64,000 nucleotides of DNA from Euryodendron excelsum. Lineage: Eukaryota; Streptophyta; Magnoliopsida; Ericales; Pentaphylacaceae. Made by a program: the position numbers and the translations under genes. Of the stretch, positions 47,058 through 59,605 are shown one piece after another. Every line of letters begins with the position of its first letter. Position 1 is the stretch's first letter. Location of the stretch: positions 38,938,501 to 39,002,500 of the forward strand of contig CM065378.1 of assembly GCA_033060915.1 (NCBI GenBank), written 5' to 3'. A model generated the notes under the pieces. The model did no database searches and was not told where the DNA came from. It worked only from the letters and a program-made list of their open reading frames with translations.

Positions 47058-48097
47058 TGTTAAAAAATTATAAAGTGATTCACAATGTTTGAGTCAATTA
47101 AAATGTGAAACCCACACACTCTGTGAAATGGGTCCAAGGTGCTTTGGATTAACCTCCATGAGAAGATTAATTTTAAGCATTTACTTGCTTAAATTTGTTA
47201 AGAATTGAATGAGTTATTGGCTCTTAAAGTGGCCAACATGAACATGGGTTTACTTGGGTGAAGGGGACTTGTCCCACATCGATTTTGTATGAGAGAAATG
47301 ATGTGCATATAAAGCCTTCTCTTGAAGTTAGGTTTGGGCCATAAGAGGCACCCTAATTTTGTGGAAAGGGGAGGACCTACCCAACCCATGGGTCAACCCA
47401 TAAACACATACGAGCACACACCGAACCGAGCCAGGCTCGGGCTCGGGCTCGAGTACGAGAATGGGTCAAAGCCTGGTTTGGTTTATTCTTTTTGGTCAAA
47501 TTTATTTGAATTTTAAATTCAGATTTAAATTATTTCTAACTGTTAAACATGACCATTGGTTGGTGCCTCTTCGGAGGAGGACGTAACCGCTCGGTTGGCT
47601 GGTGCCTTTCTGATTTCGGTAAGGCCGCGTTTGGCAAGCTGGTATCTCTTCGAACCAGTGCCTTGAACGGACACCAATGGTCTATAAATAGAGCAGCATT
47701 CATTCATTTGTTTTTCCATCCAGTAGTTTCTTTGTGCATTGTGAGAGTATTGACGTTGTTTGCGTTCATCCAACTCAGAGATTGAAGTACTTCTTCTTCA
47801 AGTTGTTGATCGTTTTATCCTGAGGGGTAGACACTCGTTGTTCCCATCAACACCAAGTGTAGAGGGTGAATCTGTCTTAAGGAGAGAGTGGTTCAACTCG
47901 ACTCGATCATTCCGTGCGTACACGTGATCGACATTCTTGTAAGTTTCTATTATTTACAATATTGTTGATATATAAGTTAGATTGTTCTCGGTCTATCATT
48001 GTAGTAGAATAATTTGTTTCTCTTAATTTAGTTCAATTTCATCTTAAATTACATAAACACTAACGTACACGATTATCAAGCAACGTGTGTTTTAATA
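47058..48097 (+). repeat. 3' LTR of the deleted copia element
   Basis: Starts TGTTAAAAAATT after a polypurine tract and ends ...ttttaata before the target duplication gcatt. The region around 47685-47695 (tctataaatag) is a good TATA box. Its second half has no partner in the 5' LTR, which is truncated. Confidence 0.8.
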
Positions 48098-48773
48098 GCA
48101 TTTTGGTATACCGCTTGTGTAAAAAAAATTTGTACTGTGATTGACCAGTAGGAAAAACACAAGGAGGTAGACCTCTTCTTTTCACAGTGATTGTTTTTTT
48201 TTTATTGTAAATGATATACATAATCACTTAACCTTCTACACAAGAGAAAAGAAAAGGAAAGTAAAAAAGATGTGATCCAATGGTATACAGTGCTTTTAAG
48301 CAGTGAAAGTTGGAGCAATATAAGCATCTTGACACTGTTGTTGATGATTAGTGATTGAGAAAATCTCAACTTTTTAAAAGGAAACAAAAAATTGTATTTT
48401 GAATACAACAAATAACAAATAGAACCCTCCAAATGTGTCCTTGACATTTGCTTTTAGAATTAACAGGTCACTGATGCATATATTAATCCAGTTGAATGTA
48501 CAATAATTCAAAAGATATTGAATTATGATAACAAACAAACATTACACAACAAGAACCAGGCAAAAAAAATTCTTGCCGTGCCATTATTAGAACAAATCAC
48601 ACATCAGCCTAAAAAGTAAATCAACACCCTCAGCTCCCAATAAAAAGAAAATTAAAGTAAACAAAACAATACAGTGAGAACTAGTAAACCATGCAAGCAA
48701 AACACCAAACCGCAAAATAGTCAAACATGTTAAGACGACAATGGTGAAAAAAGTGGTCGAAAACCGCCATTTT

Positions 48774-49174
48774 CTAGCCGCATTGGAATCCCGGAGGAAC
48801 AGATTTTCCACATGCACTGATTAGCAAACTAAGCGTAGTTCAAGTTAATCCCGAGCACATTGGCCTTAACGGCGGTGCAAAGGCAAGCCGCAGCTTCCAA
48901 GTCCGCCAAGCCTTCGAGCAAAGCACAGCACTTGCTCGAAGGTGGTGATCCAACAACATGGTTAACAAGCCCTCGAAGAAGGTCAGCACAAACCCCCAGC
49001 TTCAGTGTGTCCCTAGGGCAAAAGTGGTTCACCGGAGGAGCTTTTGGAGGCGGCATAGGTTTTAATTTGGGCGCCGGTGGAGGCTTGGGCATGCATGGGA
49101 CACGCCCTAGAGAATGTTGCGAAGAAGAAGAGAGAGAGAATGAAAATGGCCGCGGATAGCTTCGAGGCAGCCAT
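48774..49174 (-). pseudogene. hybrid proline-rich protein (8CM/lipid-transfer-like), two frameshifts
   Basis: Members are secreted cell-wall proteins with a signal peptide, a Pro-rich linker and an eight-cysteine domain. The start at 49174 gives MAASKLSAAIFILSLFFFAT FSRAC, a clear signal peptide. A one-base shift near 49100 moves the frame to PKPPPAPKLKPMPPPKAPPV and the domain CPRDTLKLGVC, ADLLRGLVNHVVG, CCALLEGLADLEAAACLC and KANVLGINLN. A second small shift at about 48832 precedes LSLLISACGKSVPPGFQCG and the stop at 48774. All eight cysteines are present in the order C, C, CC, CxC, C, C. Either it is a young pseudogene or one of the shifts is a sequence error. There is no intron, as usual for this family. 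Confidence 0.88.
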
Positions 49175-49319
49175 GGCTAGGCTAGGTTTAGGGCAGGGTG
49201 CCCTTATTGAAGGGAAGGAGCCCCTTTTAAAGGGAAATTGTGAGGTGGGTGACAAAGGATGTTTGATTGAGTGGAAGAGGGTGACAAGGATGATATTTGT
49301 TCTAGTTGGATTTTTGTAG

Positions 49320-50956
49320 GCTTCAGTTATCCCCTAGCAATTTGTAAAGTCACTGTGCAAAGTAAATTTACAGTAAGTGTAATGGATCCTCTGTAAGGAT
49401 ATACATGTTTGTGGCCCACCATGCATGGTGTGATCACAGTTCTGGCCTAAAAACTACAAATTAGTCTATGATTAGATACTTCAATTTTTGTGAACTTGAG
49501 AAGGCGATGGGCTTAGGACTTAGCTCCAAAGTGAATCCCAGCCACTGGAGGCAGCCCAGTCATCACGCGGTCTTCATTCTAAACTTGAGATCTCAACTTC
49601 AATTTTTTTTTAATGTCTTTTGTGACCAGTTATCATTCACATAATGTATGAAATTTATATATGATTTGTGTAAACGGTAACCTCGTATACGAATTCGAGG
49701 GTGTAGTCCGTCAAAATTTTTGACACCTGTAAAAAGAAAAAAGAAAAATAAAAATTCCAGCCCATGGTATTGCCCATTTCGGAGGAGGGACAAGCAACTT
49801 GGTAATTCAGACAAGTTTTTGGCAGTGCATTGAGACATCACCACCAGTGACTGCCAGCTTGTGAGTTTGGACAGACACTTTCATACTTGCTGAAGCATGG
49901 TTTCCTTCTTTTTTTGTGTTTCCTTGCGTTTTGTCACCCTCCCATCAAACACCAGTCAATTACAGCAACTGGGCCCAAGGTTGTGGGTAATAACTGAGTT
50001 TAGTTTCACTTACTCGTGTAGAATTTTTTTCAGAAAATACTATTCTTTCAAAAATTTTATACAAAAAATTTTATTAGAATAATGTGGTAATGTCATTATT
50101 ATAATTAAGAGCTATCATAGGCGTTTTATTTTAAAGTGAATGATTTTTATTCAATCACATCATTTTAGTAATAAAAGTGTAATAATCTACATATATTAAT
50201 TTTAGATACTACTTCAATTATAAATTCTTTCTTTTTGTGCATTTAATAATTTTTTTATAAAATTTTAAATAAGAGTGATAGTAGTTGATAATAATATACT
50301 GTTGAATATATATTTGTCCATTGTGACGAACCTTTAGTTCATCTGTTCAAACTATAGAGCTGATCAAGAATATATCCTTGAATTATTTTTACTAGTTTTA
50401 AGCCTGTGCAAATACGGGGATATTTTTTAATTTTTTAGGCCTATTAACTTTGTTATAGTTCTTTTATCTAGAGAAATGAGATATAATACTTCTTTTTTTA
50501 AATTTTTATAATCATATGAATTATTCCCATAGATGCTAAATTAAACTGAATATTAATATACTTATTTATGTATTTCTATTTGCTCGTCTACAAAAATAAT
50601 AAAAAAAACTTTATGGAATGCATAATTGAGATCAATAGAATGATGCACATGATATAAAAATTAATTGTTGGCATAAATAGATTAATAAAAGAGGAGATAA
50701 TTTATTGTGGATTTCAAAGGATATAGGACTTAATTATTTTATAAATTAATTTATAGCATTATAATTAATTATAACTCATGCATTTGAATTTAAATTTATT
50801 ATGAAAATTTTATGAAGATATTGAAGTTACTTTTCATTTGAATTTAGTAAATACTGTCATGAAGTTTACTATATGTATAAAAAGAGGTATAATAACATAA
50901 AGACATTTATTTGAGTTAATTATTTAAAAAATTAAACTAAATATATTGAAACGCAA
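49320..50956. other. AT-rich intergenic region
   Basis: No gene is recognised. It contains a 29-bp word at about 50168-50205 (aataaaagtgtaataatc...) that nearly repeats the start of the 1.9-kb duplication unit at 50957. Confidence 0.6.
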
Positions 50957-52889
50957 TAAAAGTGTAGTAATCTATATATATTATGTCAAATATATAGACC
51001 AAACTAAAACTAAAATGTGTTTATCTCAAGTACATAAGCAAAATAATGCATAAAACATGTGGCTTTGCAAAATAAAAAAAAAAAAGAGTCAAAGTGTGTC
51101 ATATGTACGTGTGGCTTTGAAGAAAAAAAGAGTCAAATTGAGTCACATGTTGCAACTGCAACGATAGTGACATCATTTTTAAATAGATAAATAAATTTGG
51201 TAAATCTATGAGAAAAGTGTACTAAAATGCATGAAACATGGCGCACTTTTCAAACAAATAGAGAATTTCTTTCGACAGCCAAAAAAAAAAAAAAAAATAG
51301 AGAACAACTAAAGGAAATAACTGCATTATAGTTACTTAGGTGCGTTAAGGGTGGACATTGGTCTAGTTCAGCAGGATTCAGACCGGACCTATACTAAAGA
51401 ATTTTTATGGGGCTTAAAACTAAATTTCTAGCTCATTCAAAATAAAAATTATATTTTTTTGTCTGCCAATTTAACCTAAAAATATTTTTAATAAATAATT
51501 TTTCTTCAAAAATAATGTTAAATAATATAAAATATGAATACATAATATATTAAAAAAATAAACATAGATTATATACATATATTGAGTCGAGCCAGGCTGG
51601 ACGAGCTTCAAACACAATTTCAAACTCGTCTATTAATCTAATCAAGTCTAAAAATAAATACCAAACCCTATAAATAATAAACGGGCCGACCCGCACCCAC
51701 CCTAGTTGCATATGGTGTTTGTAGCCATTACCATTTACAAGTACAAGAATGTCCAAGCACATTTGTGGCCCAGTATTCCAGTCTATTTTTATAAGCGGGG
51801 CAACATGGTCACGTGACATGTTTTTCGTGGCCACATATATAGAATTATGCCAAAGATATTTCCATAATCTTACCAAAAAAGAAAAAAAAATTATTTCCAT
51901 AACTAAATGAGACTAATGAGTAATGTTTTTGTTTTTCTGGTAGTGACTAATGAAAAAAAGTTACACAAATATAATTTTTGCACAAAATTTTCATACAAAA
52001 TAATATGATTCTTTGATTTTGAAGTAAAATACCTACTATTTTGACTTATAATATTAGAATAGAATTTTCCTTGATTGTGTGATCAGTAAGTAATTGTCTT
52101 TAGGTAGGAATAAATGTACTTAAGAATGCTACTCTTGTGCAATCAAATCTGCCAGTGTGATGGTTTTTAAACACTCAAATTGCTTATTTCTCACGATCAT
52201 ACTTGTATCTACAATTCCACATGCATCATGTACACAGGGTTTGTGTATATGTACATATATATTAGAGGGTGTGCATGTTATATTATACCTAATTACTCTC
52301 TCCACCATAAACTTAGTAATAAACGGTACAAAATTTAAAAAAGTAATTTAGTTGTGAGTGTTACATAATTATTTTTTCATGTGATAAATTTAAATTGGGT
52401 AAACTTTCTGCTATGGGTCATTTTTGTTAACAAAAAAAAAAACCTCATCAAAATGGAGGCTTCACCAAAAGGTTTGTTTTATAATAGTATAGATATAAAT
52501 AGATATATAGATACTAAAAAGGTGACATACATTATACGCGTGTGTTATATTGTACTTAATTTCTCTTTCTACCATCAATTTAGTAGTAGACAGTTACAAA
52601 ATCTGAAGAAGTGGTTTGGTTGTATATTTTACATAATTTTCTTTGCATATGTTGAATGTAAACTGAATGAACTTCTTGTTGTGAGTCATTTTTATCCAAA
52701 AAAAACTCACCAAAGTGAAGGCTTCACCCATTGGGTTTGATTTATAATATTATATAGATCATAGATGTAGATTGGGGCGGACCCAACAAGGGTCCAATGG
52801 GGGCAGCTACCTCCACTGAATTTATAAACACTTACATTTGCTTCTCTTTGAGTTTACTAATAACTATATTTGCTTCCACTAAATATCAT
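50957..52889 (+). repeat. 1.9-kb direct duplication, copy A
   Basis: Starts taaaagtgtagtaatc and ends taaatatcatt. It aligns along its length with copy B (52890-54790). Each copy contains a (gt/ag)-like gtcacatg block, a gtcgagccaggct block, and two internal ~250-bp sub-repeats ending in aaggcttcaccca. No recognised coding region. The origin may be a noncoding mobile sequence. Confidence 0.88.
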
Positions 52890-54790
52890 TAAAAGTGTAG
52901 TAATCTATATATATTATGCCAAATATATAGACCAAACTAATACAATGAACTAAAACTAAAATGTATTTATCTCGAGTACAGAAGCAAAACAATGCATGAA
53001 ACATGTGGCTTTGAAAAAAAAAAAAAAAAGGGGGTCAAAGTGAGTCATATGTACGTGTGGCTTTGAAAGAAAAAAAGAGTCAAAGTGAGTCACATGTTGC
53101 AACTGCAACGGTAGTGACATCATTTTGAATAAATAAATAAATTTGGTAAATCTATGAGAAAAGTGTACTAAAATGCCACTTTTCAAACAAATAGAGAATT
53201 TCTTTCCGCAGCAAAAAAAAAAAAAAATAGAGAATAACTAAAGGAAATAACTGCATTATAGTTATTTAGGTGCGTTAAGGGTGGACATTGGTCTAGTTGG
53301 GTAGGATTCAGGCCGGACCAATACCAAAGAATTTTTATGGGGCTTAAAACTAAATTTCTAGTTCATTCAAAATAAAAATTATATTTTGTCTGCCAATTTA
53401 ACCTAAAGATATTTTTAATAAATAATTTTTTCAAAAAAATAATGTTAAATAATATAAAATATGAATACATAATATATTAAAAAATAAACATAGATTATAT
53501 ACATATATTGAGTCGAGCCAGGCTAGACGAGCTTCAAACACAATTTTAAGCTCGTCTATTAATCTAATCTGGTCTAAAAATAAATACCAAATCTTATAAA
53601 TAATTGACGGGCCGACCCTTACCCACCCTAGGTGCATATGGTGCTTGTAGTCATTACCATTTACGAGTGCAAGACTGTCCAAGCACATTTGTGGCCCAGT
53701 ATTCCAGTCTATTTTTATAAGCGGGGCAACATGGTCACGTGACATGCTTTTAGTGGCCACAGATATAGAATTATACCAAAGATATTTCCATAATCTTACC
53801 AAAAAAAGGAAAAACAAATTATTTCCATAACTAAATGAGACTAATGAGTAATGTTTTTGTTTTTCTGGTAGTGACTAATGAAAAAAAGTTACACAAATAT
53901 AATTTTTATACAAAATTTTCATACAAAATAATATGAATCTTTTATGATCCTTTGATTTTGAAGTAAAATACCTACTATTTTGACTTATAATATTATAATA
54001 GAATTTTCCTTGATTGTGTGATCAGTAAGTAATTGTCTTTAGGTAGGAATAAATTTAATTAAGAATGCTACTCTTGTGCAATCAAATCTGCCAGTGTGAT
54101 GGTTTTTAAACACTCAAATTGCTTATTTCTCACGATCATGCTTGTATCTACGATTCCAGATGCATCATGTACACGGGGTTTGTGGATATGTATGTTATAT
54201 TATACCTAATTACTCTCCCTACTATAAATTTAGTAATAAACGGTACAGAATTTAAAAAAGTAATTTAGTCGTGAGTATTACATAATTATTTTTTCATGTG
54301 ATAAATTTAAACTGGGTAAACTTTTTACTATGGGTTATTTTTGTACCAAAGTAGAAGCTTCACCAAAAGGGTTTGCTTTATACTAATATAGATATATAGA
54401 TACTAGAAGGGTAATATACACTATGCGCATGTATTATACTGTACCTAATTTCTCTTTCTAACACTAATTTAGTAGTGGGCAGTTACAGAATCTGAAGAGG
54501 TTTGGTTGTATATTTACATAATTTCCATTGCATATGTTGAATGTAAATTGGATGAACTTTTCTGTTGTGAGTCATTTTTATCTACAAAAAAAAATAAAAA
54601 AAAACCTCATCAAAGTGAAGGCTTCACCCATTGGGTTTACTTTATAATATTATATAGGTTATAGATATAGATAGGGGCGGACCAAAGAAGGGTCCAATGG
54701 GGGCAACTACCCCCATTGAATTTATAAACACTTACATTTACTTCTCTTTGAGTTTATTAATAATTATATTTGCTTCCACTGAATATCATT
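52890..54790 (+). repeat. 1.9-kb direct duplication, copy B
   Basis: Directly follows copy A, with the same start and end words. It lacks a ~30-bp stretch near the second sub-repeat junction that copy A has (gtatatgtacatatatatta near 52245), and has its own small indels. The join of A and B is inside the taaaagtgtagtaatc word, consistent with unequal exchange. Confidence 0.88.
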
Positions 54791-56296
54791 AAACCTGTAA
54801 TAAAAAATATATGTATCTTATTAAACGTTTATTATTTGGTCAAATAAACAATACTATTCTAATTAACATTATATTTATAGACTCTTGGTTACCTAAATTT
54901 CAAAAATTTTTCTTGAAATTTTGAATCTTAGCCAACTAAATTTGAATTTAATTTTGATATAAGTTTTGTGCACAACTTTTATACTTAGGTAGTGCCCTTT
55001 TTTTGATGTCTTTAATATGATTATTATTGTTATTTATTAAAAAAATATATTGTTAATTAAAAAAATTTATGTATAATGCTATGTAAATTTTGTCCCTACA
55101 TAACAAAAATTCTGAATACGCCCCTCTAAATATAAATATATGTTGGTGCATTAAAATTTTGAGTAATAGTAATATTTTATTAAATTTTAGACTAAGTGGT
55201 GAGTGTTTTGATTAAACGTACACAATAGTCATATATAAACATTATGGACAAGAATTCTGTTTGTACAATTTTAATATATTATATTATTTATATATATTGT
55301 GTAAATACTATTATACTTGATTGTGCTTCTATTGGAGCACTATGTCATTCTTCTTTTTCTCACACTACAATATCTTTTTCACTTTTGTTTTTTGTTTTTT
55401 ATTTTTATTTTTTGTCGAGTCACGCAACAATAATTTTTTTTCCCAACTAGATAAGCCTAATGGTGGGTTTAGAACTCACGTAACAAGAGAGACCTATTAT
55501 TATAATGTGAGAGAACAATGAAAAATAGTGTGTACTAAAAGAGCATGAGAACCTTTGTGATATATTTGGATTAAAAATTTCATGATAAAAAAAAATAAGT
55601 AAAAAGACAATTAGCCCGCACTTTTTCTTTTATACTTTTTTTTTAATAAAGCCAGATTCCAATTAGCTTATTTGAAAGTGAGAATTGAGAAATGAAAAAA
55701 AAAAAGTAAGAGAGAAAATGTAATGACAAAATTATTTAAATTTCTTTTCACTTGCCAAAGGAAGAAAAATACTTTCTTTCCCTTCATTTTTTTCCAAACA
55801 GAGTAAATTATTTTAGCACTAGTACTCCAAGAACCATCAAGAAAAATGGTGGGTCACCACCAGCAAGGGGCAGCCAGCTTACATACGCTCCATCTTCCCC
55901 ACAATAAATCCCCTTTACAGTTCATGAAAGGCAATCCTGACTGTCACCAACACTGGTCCACACCATCCCTTCTCTCTCTCTCTCCTCTACCCCCTTCCTC
56001 TTCTTCCTCTGTCAACATCTAAAAAATTACCCAACATCGCCTTTTCTATTCAAACTCTACCGCTAAAAAAAACTCTAGCTTTCGTTTCCATCTCCCCTTT
56101 TGAAACCCCATTCTTAGAGAGAGAGAGAGAGAAGCAAAAAAAAAAAAAAAACTAGATTTTGACTCATATAATTCCCTCTAGCTTGATCCAAATCAATTTA
56201 AATATTATGTATACGTATATGTTTATGTACAGATAGAAAGAGGGAGGGGAGCGGATACTCTTCGATCCCTAATTGCCTATAGAGAGAGAGAGAGAG
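54791..56296 (+). promoter_or_regulatory. upstream region and 5' leader of the VAMP71 gene
   Basis: No gene until 56297. The final ~330 bp hold pyrimidine-rich (tctctctctctcc at about 55974-55986) and GA-rich (56118-56134, 56279-56296) tracts, as often seen in plant promoters and leaders. No TATA box is clear. Confidence 0.55.
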
Positions 56297-57561
56297 ATGG
56301 CGATTCTTTATGCACTGGTGGCGAGAGGATCGGTGGTGTTGGCGGAGTTCAGCGCGGCGTCAACAAACGCCAGCGCGATCGCGCGGCAGATCCTGGAGAA
56401 GATTCCCGGGAACAACGACACGAACGTGTCCTACTCACAGGATCGGTACATCTTTCACGTCAGGCGCACCGATGGCCTCACCGTTCTCTGCATGGCCGAC
56501 GATACCGCCGGAAGTAAGCTTAAGCCTTTCTCTGATTCATTGCTTTAATTGTTTTTTGTTTGTCGTATTTTATTGTTTGAATGAATTTTGACGTACTCGT
56601 GCTTCATTTGAAACCCTAAGCTTAGTTTCCGATCTATTGAAATTTTGGGACACGAAATTGGAAGTGAAGTCAAGCGTCGCAGTTCCCAATTTCAATCGTG
56701 TTGAAGTTGATATAAGGCTAGTATTACAATTCAATTGTTCGGAGGCACCTGAAAATTCAAGTCCAGGATGAATATTGATCACAATTTCTATTTATGTGTT
56801 TGGATCAGTTCAGCTTGAATTCATGGAAAGTCCTTTTTTTTTTTGGTTTAGTCGTGAAAAATCATTTGGCTCCAAAGCAAGATAACCGAAAGGAAACATA
56901 AAAGTATGCTACAACTGATTTATATATATATATATATATATAAGTCAGGAACATTGCTTTGCGCAGCATACCCAGTTTAAGAATGTAGGTTCCAGCTTAA
57001 TAAGGCAGCCACTTTGCACAAATAAGGTCTTTGGTTCAGGTCCAATCTACCCTTCCCAGCAGCCTCAATATTCAACTAGCTATTGCAAAATGGAAAGATA
57101 AGCTATCTCTTGATGTGCCACGATGGAATGTTAAATCACTTCTTGCAGCTAAATGGCAGATTAGACTGTTTTAGTGTCTGTAAATTCTTTTGGGAAAGGC
57201 AGTTGAACTGATGTTTTGAGTACTGGAAAAGATAACCAATCCATAGTACTCTGTGTGATGGCCGCTAATACGGGCATAAAAAAATTGTGTCATTCAAAAA
57301 TAAGGAAACAAATGCAATGGTTAGCAAGGAAAGTAATTGTAAATTTAAAGAGATGAAAATTTATGCCAATAATTAGGAAATTTCTGATGCTGTTTGTGTT
57401 TTTGTGTGTGTGTTTAGGTGGGTGTAGATCTTGTATGCTTATAGGTATTACTAGAAGGGTGTCCTACACAATGCACTTCAGCATTACCTTATCCTATTAT
57501 TTCTTTTATGTACTAATTTCTTTTGAAAGAATTATCCATTCATTCTCATCTCTGAATAATG

Positions 57562-57607
<46 letters not shown>

Positions 57608-59572
57608 AATCACTCTATCCTATTGCCAAAAAAGTGGATCTTTACAATGAAAATTTTTCAACAGTGTTGGGGACACCCATTTTTTCCTCAAGCCAGTGGA
57701 AACTGAAAAGATGTAAAATCCATTCAGTAAGATGATTCTTTAATGTGGAAAAAATGCTATGGATGATGCCTAAACACAAATCAGATAAGTTGGAGAACCT
57801 ACATGCTGGCTAAGGTTAAGGTTCATATGCTTATTGATAACCGTTCAAATTTCAAACAAGAAGAAACAAAACTATGAGGAAATAATAAGTTGATGATGCC
57901 TATAGATGTCTCTATATGCATAAAAGTGCCCACAAGAGAGAGGAAGCTTTGACATTTTGTTTGAGCAAGTGATTTGAGACTCGGTCATCAATATTTTGTT
58001 CAGCTGCATGTGCTAGAAACCTAGAAACATGGACAAAAGCAGTGTAAAGTTAAAGTGCTGTCACTTCATGCTTCTTTGAATGCAAGTGGATTTAGCATTC
58101 TGATTCTTTCACAATCTCCGAACTAGTTTGAAATGTGGTAACAATTGATATGACAAGATTCAAAAAATCTTCCTTTGCATGTGTCTTGCTTGAGAAGATT
58201 CCTGATGTTACGGCTTCTAGATAGGATCTGTGTTTCGTATTCACTATATTTTGAATTCTTTCCACAGGGAGAATTCCTTTTGCGTTTCTTGAAGATATCC
58301 ATCAGAGATTTGTGAGGACTTATGGTCGGGCAGTTCTTTCAGCCCATGCTTATGGCATGAATGACGAATTTTCAAGGGTTTTGAGCCAACAAATGGAATA
58401 TTACTCAAGTGACCCAAATGCAGACAGGATAAATCGATTAAAAGGTGAAATGGGTCAGGTATGTTTTGAATTTTTAAATGTTCCTTTCTTTCTTTCTTTT
58501 TTTCCTGTGTCTGTGTGTTTGTTTGTATTATACATGTGTGAAAACTGTTTATATTATTCTGGTATATCCAAACATTTATTGCTCATCCTTTTTCTCTTTT
58601 GTGTCTGTGGCTTTTGACCTTTGTTGCCCTGTGGTTGCCTAGTGGTTTCAATTCAACTAGCGCGTCTTTAATTGCTTGTGCATGACCACGTATGGTGATT
58701 AAGTGGACTGGATGATTTATATAGGATGAGATTTCATGCTTGTATAAATAGAATGATAAATTAGGCTCTGTGGTAACTATAATCTGTAGCCTTGACTTTA
58801 TTTGGCCATATTGACACCTTGTAGTAACTAGTAAGTCCAAACTCATGTTTTCTTCAGCTATATGCTTCTATACAAACGTGTGAACTTGTACAAATGACAT
58901 TATGCTTGGATTTTTACATTTTTGTGACTATTAACTTTTGTATGTGGTTGCCATCTAACAGGTGCGCACTGTGATGATAGAGAACATTGATAAAGTTTTA
59001 GAGAGAGGTGACCGCTTGGAGTTGCTGGTTGATAAAACTGCCAATATGCAAGGAAATACTTTTCGATTCAGAAAGCAGGCTCGCCGTTTCAGAAGCACTG
59101 TATGGTGGAAAAACGTTAAGCTCACGTACGTTTCCTGAGCTGAAACCTCTTTCAGTGTTTGAGCATTCTGTGAGGAACATGAGTACATGCATCTTTATCT
59201 TCTGGGACCAGAAGTGTCTTTTGGAATGTGGCAGTTCCAATTCATACTAGACGCATATTCCTTCAGGTGTTTAGGCTATGCTTGTTTTGCTGGAATATCT
59301 GGAAACCAGAAAAAGAAATTTTTTCAGCAATCCATATATCACAATAGGAAATAAAATATGGATTTCTTGTTTATGGGGATGGGGAGGACAGTTTCAAGTT
59401 GAGCTTTAAAAAAATAATAATAAAGAGGTCATGATTACTAACCCAAATGCCAATGCAGTTCAATTTAGAACAGGTAGCCAATCATAATGATACCTAAGCA
59501 ACTTGAATGGCAATCCTCATCCTAATTCATACATCTCCCTTTGTCTTCATCGGGACAAGTGACTTCTTATGG

Positions 59573-59605
<33 letters not shown>

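Larger units (their letters stand above)
42863..48102 (+). mobile_element. deleted Ty1/copia element with gcatt target duplication
   Basis: The element is bounded by gcatt at 42863-42867 and 48098-48102. The 3' LTR spans 47058-48097 (about 1.04 kb), preceded by a tatgggggatt polypurine tract at 47048-47057. The 5' LTR is only partly present: 42868 to about 43392 matches 47058-47580, then the similarity stops where a second element begins. Only the C-terminal part of pol (45512-46438) remains. LTR ends read TG at the start and TA (not CA) at the end. Both the internal loss and the insertion postdate the original element. Confidence 0.75.

Noticed and set aside
51550..53817. Similar minus-strand open frames of 116 and 128 codons in both duplication copies
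   Set aside because: Their similarity comes from the DNA duplication itself. Composition is low in coding character and no known motif is present.
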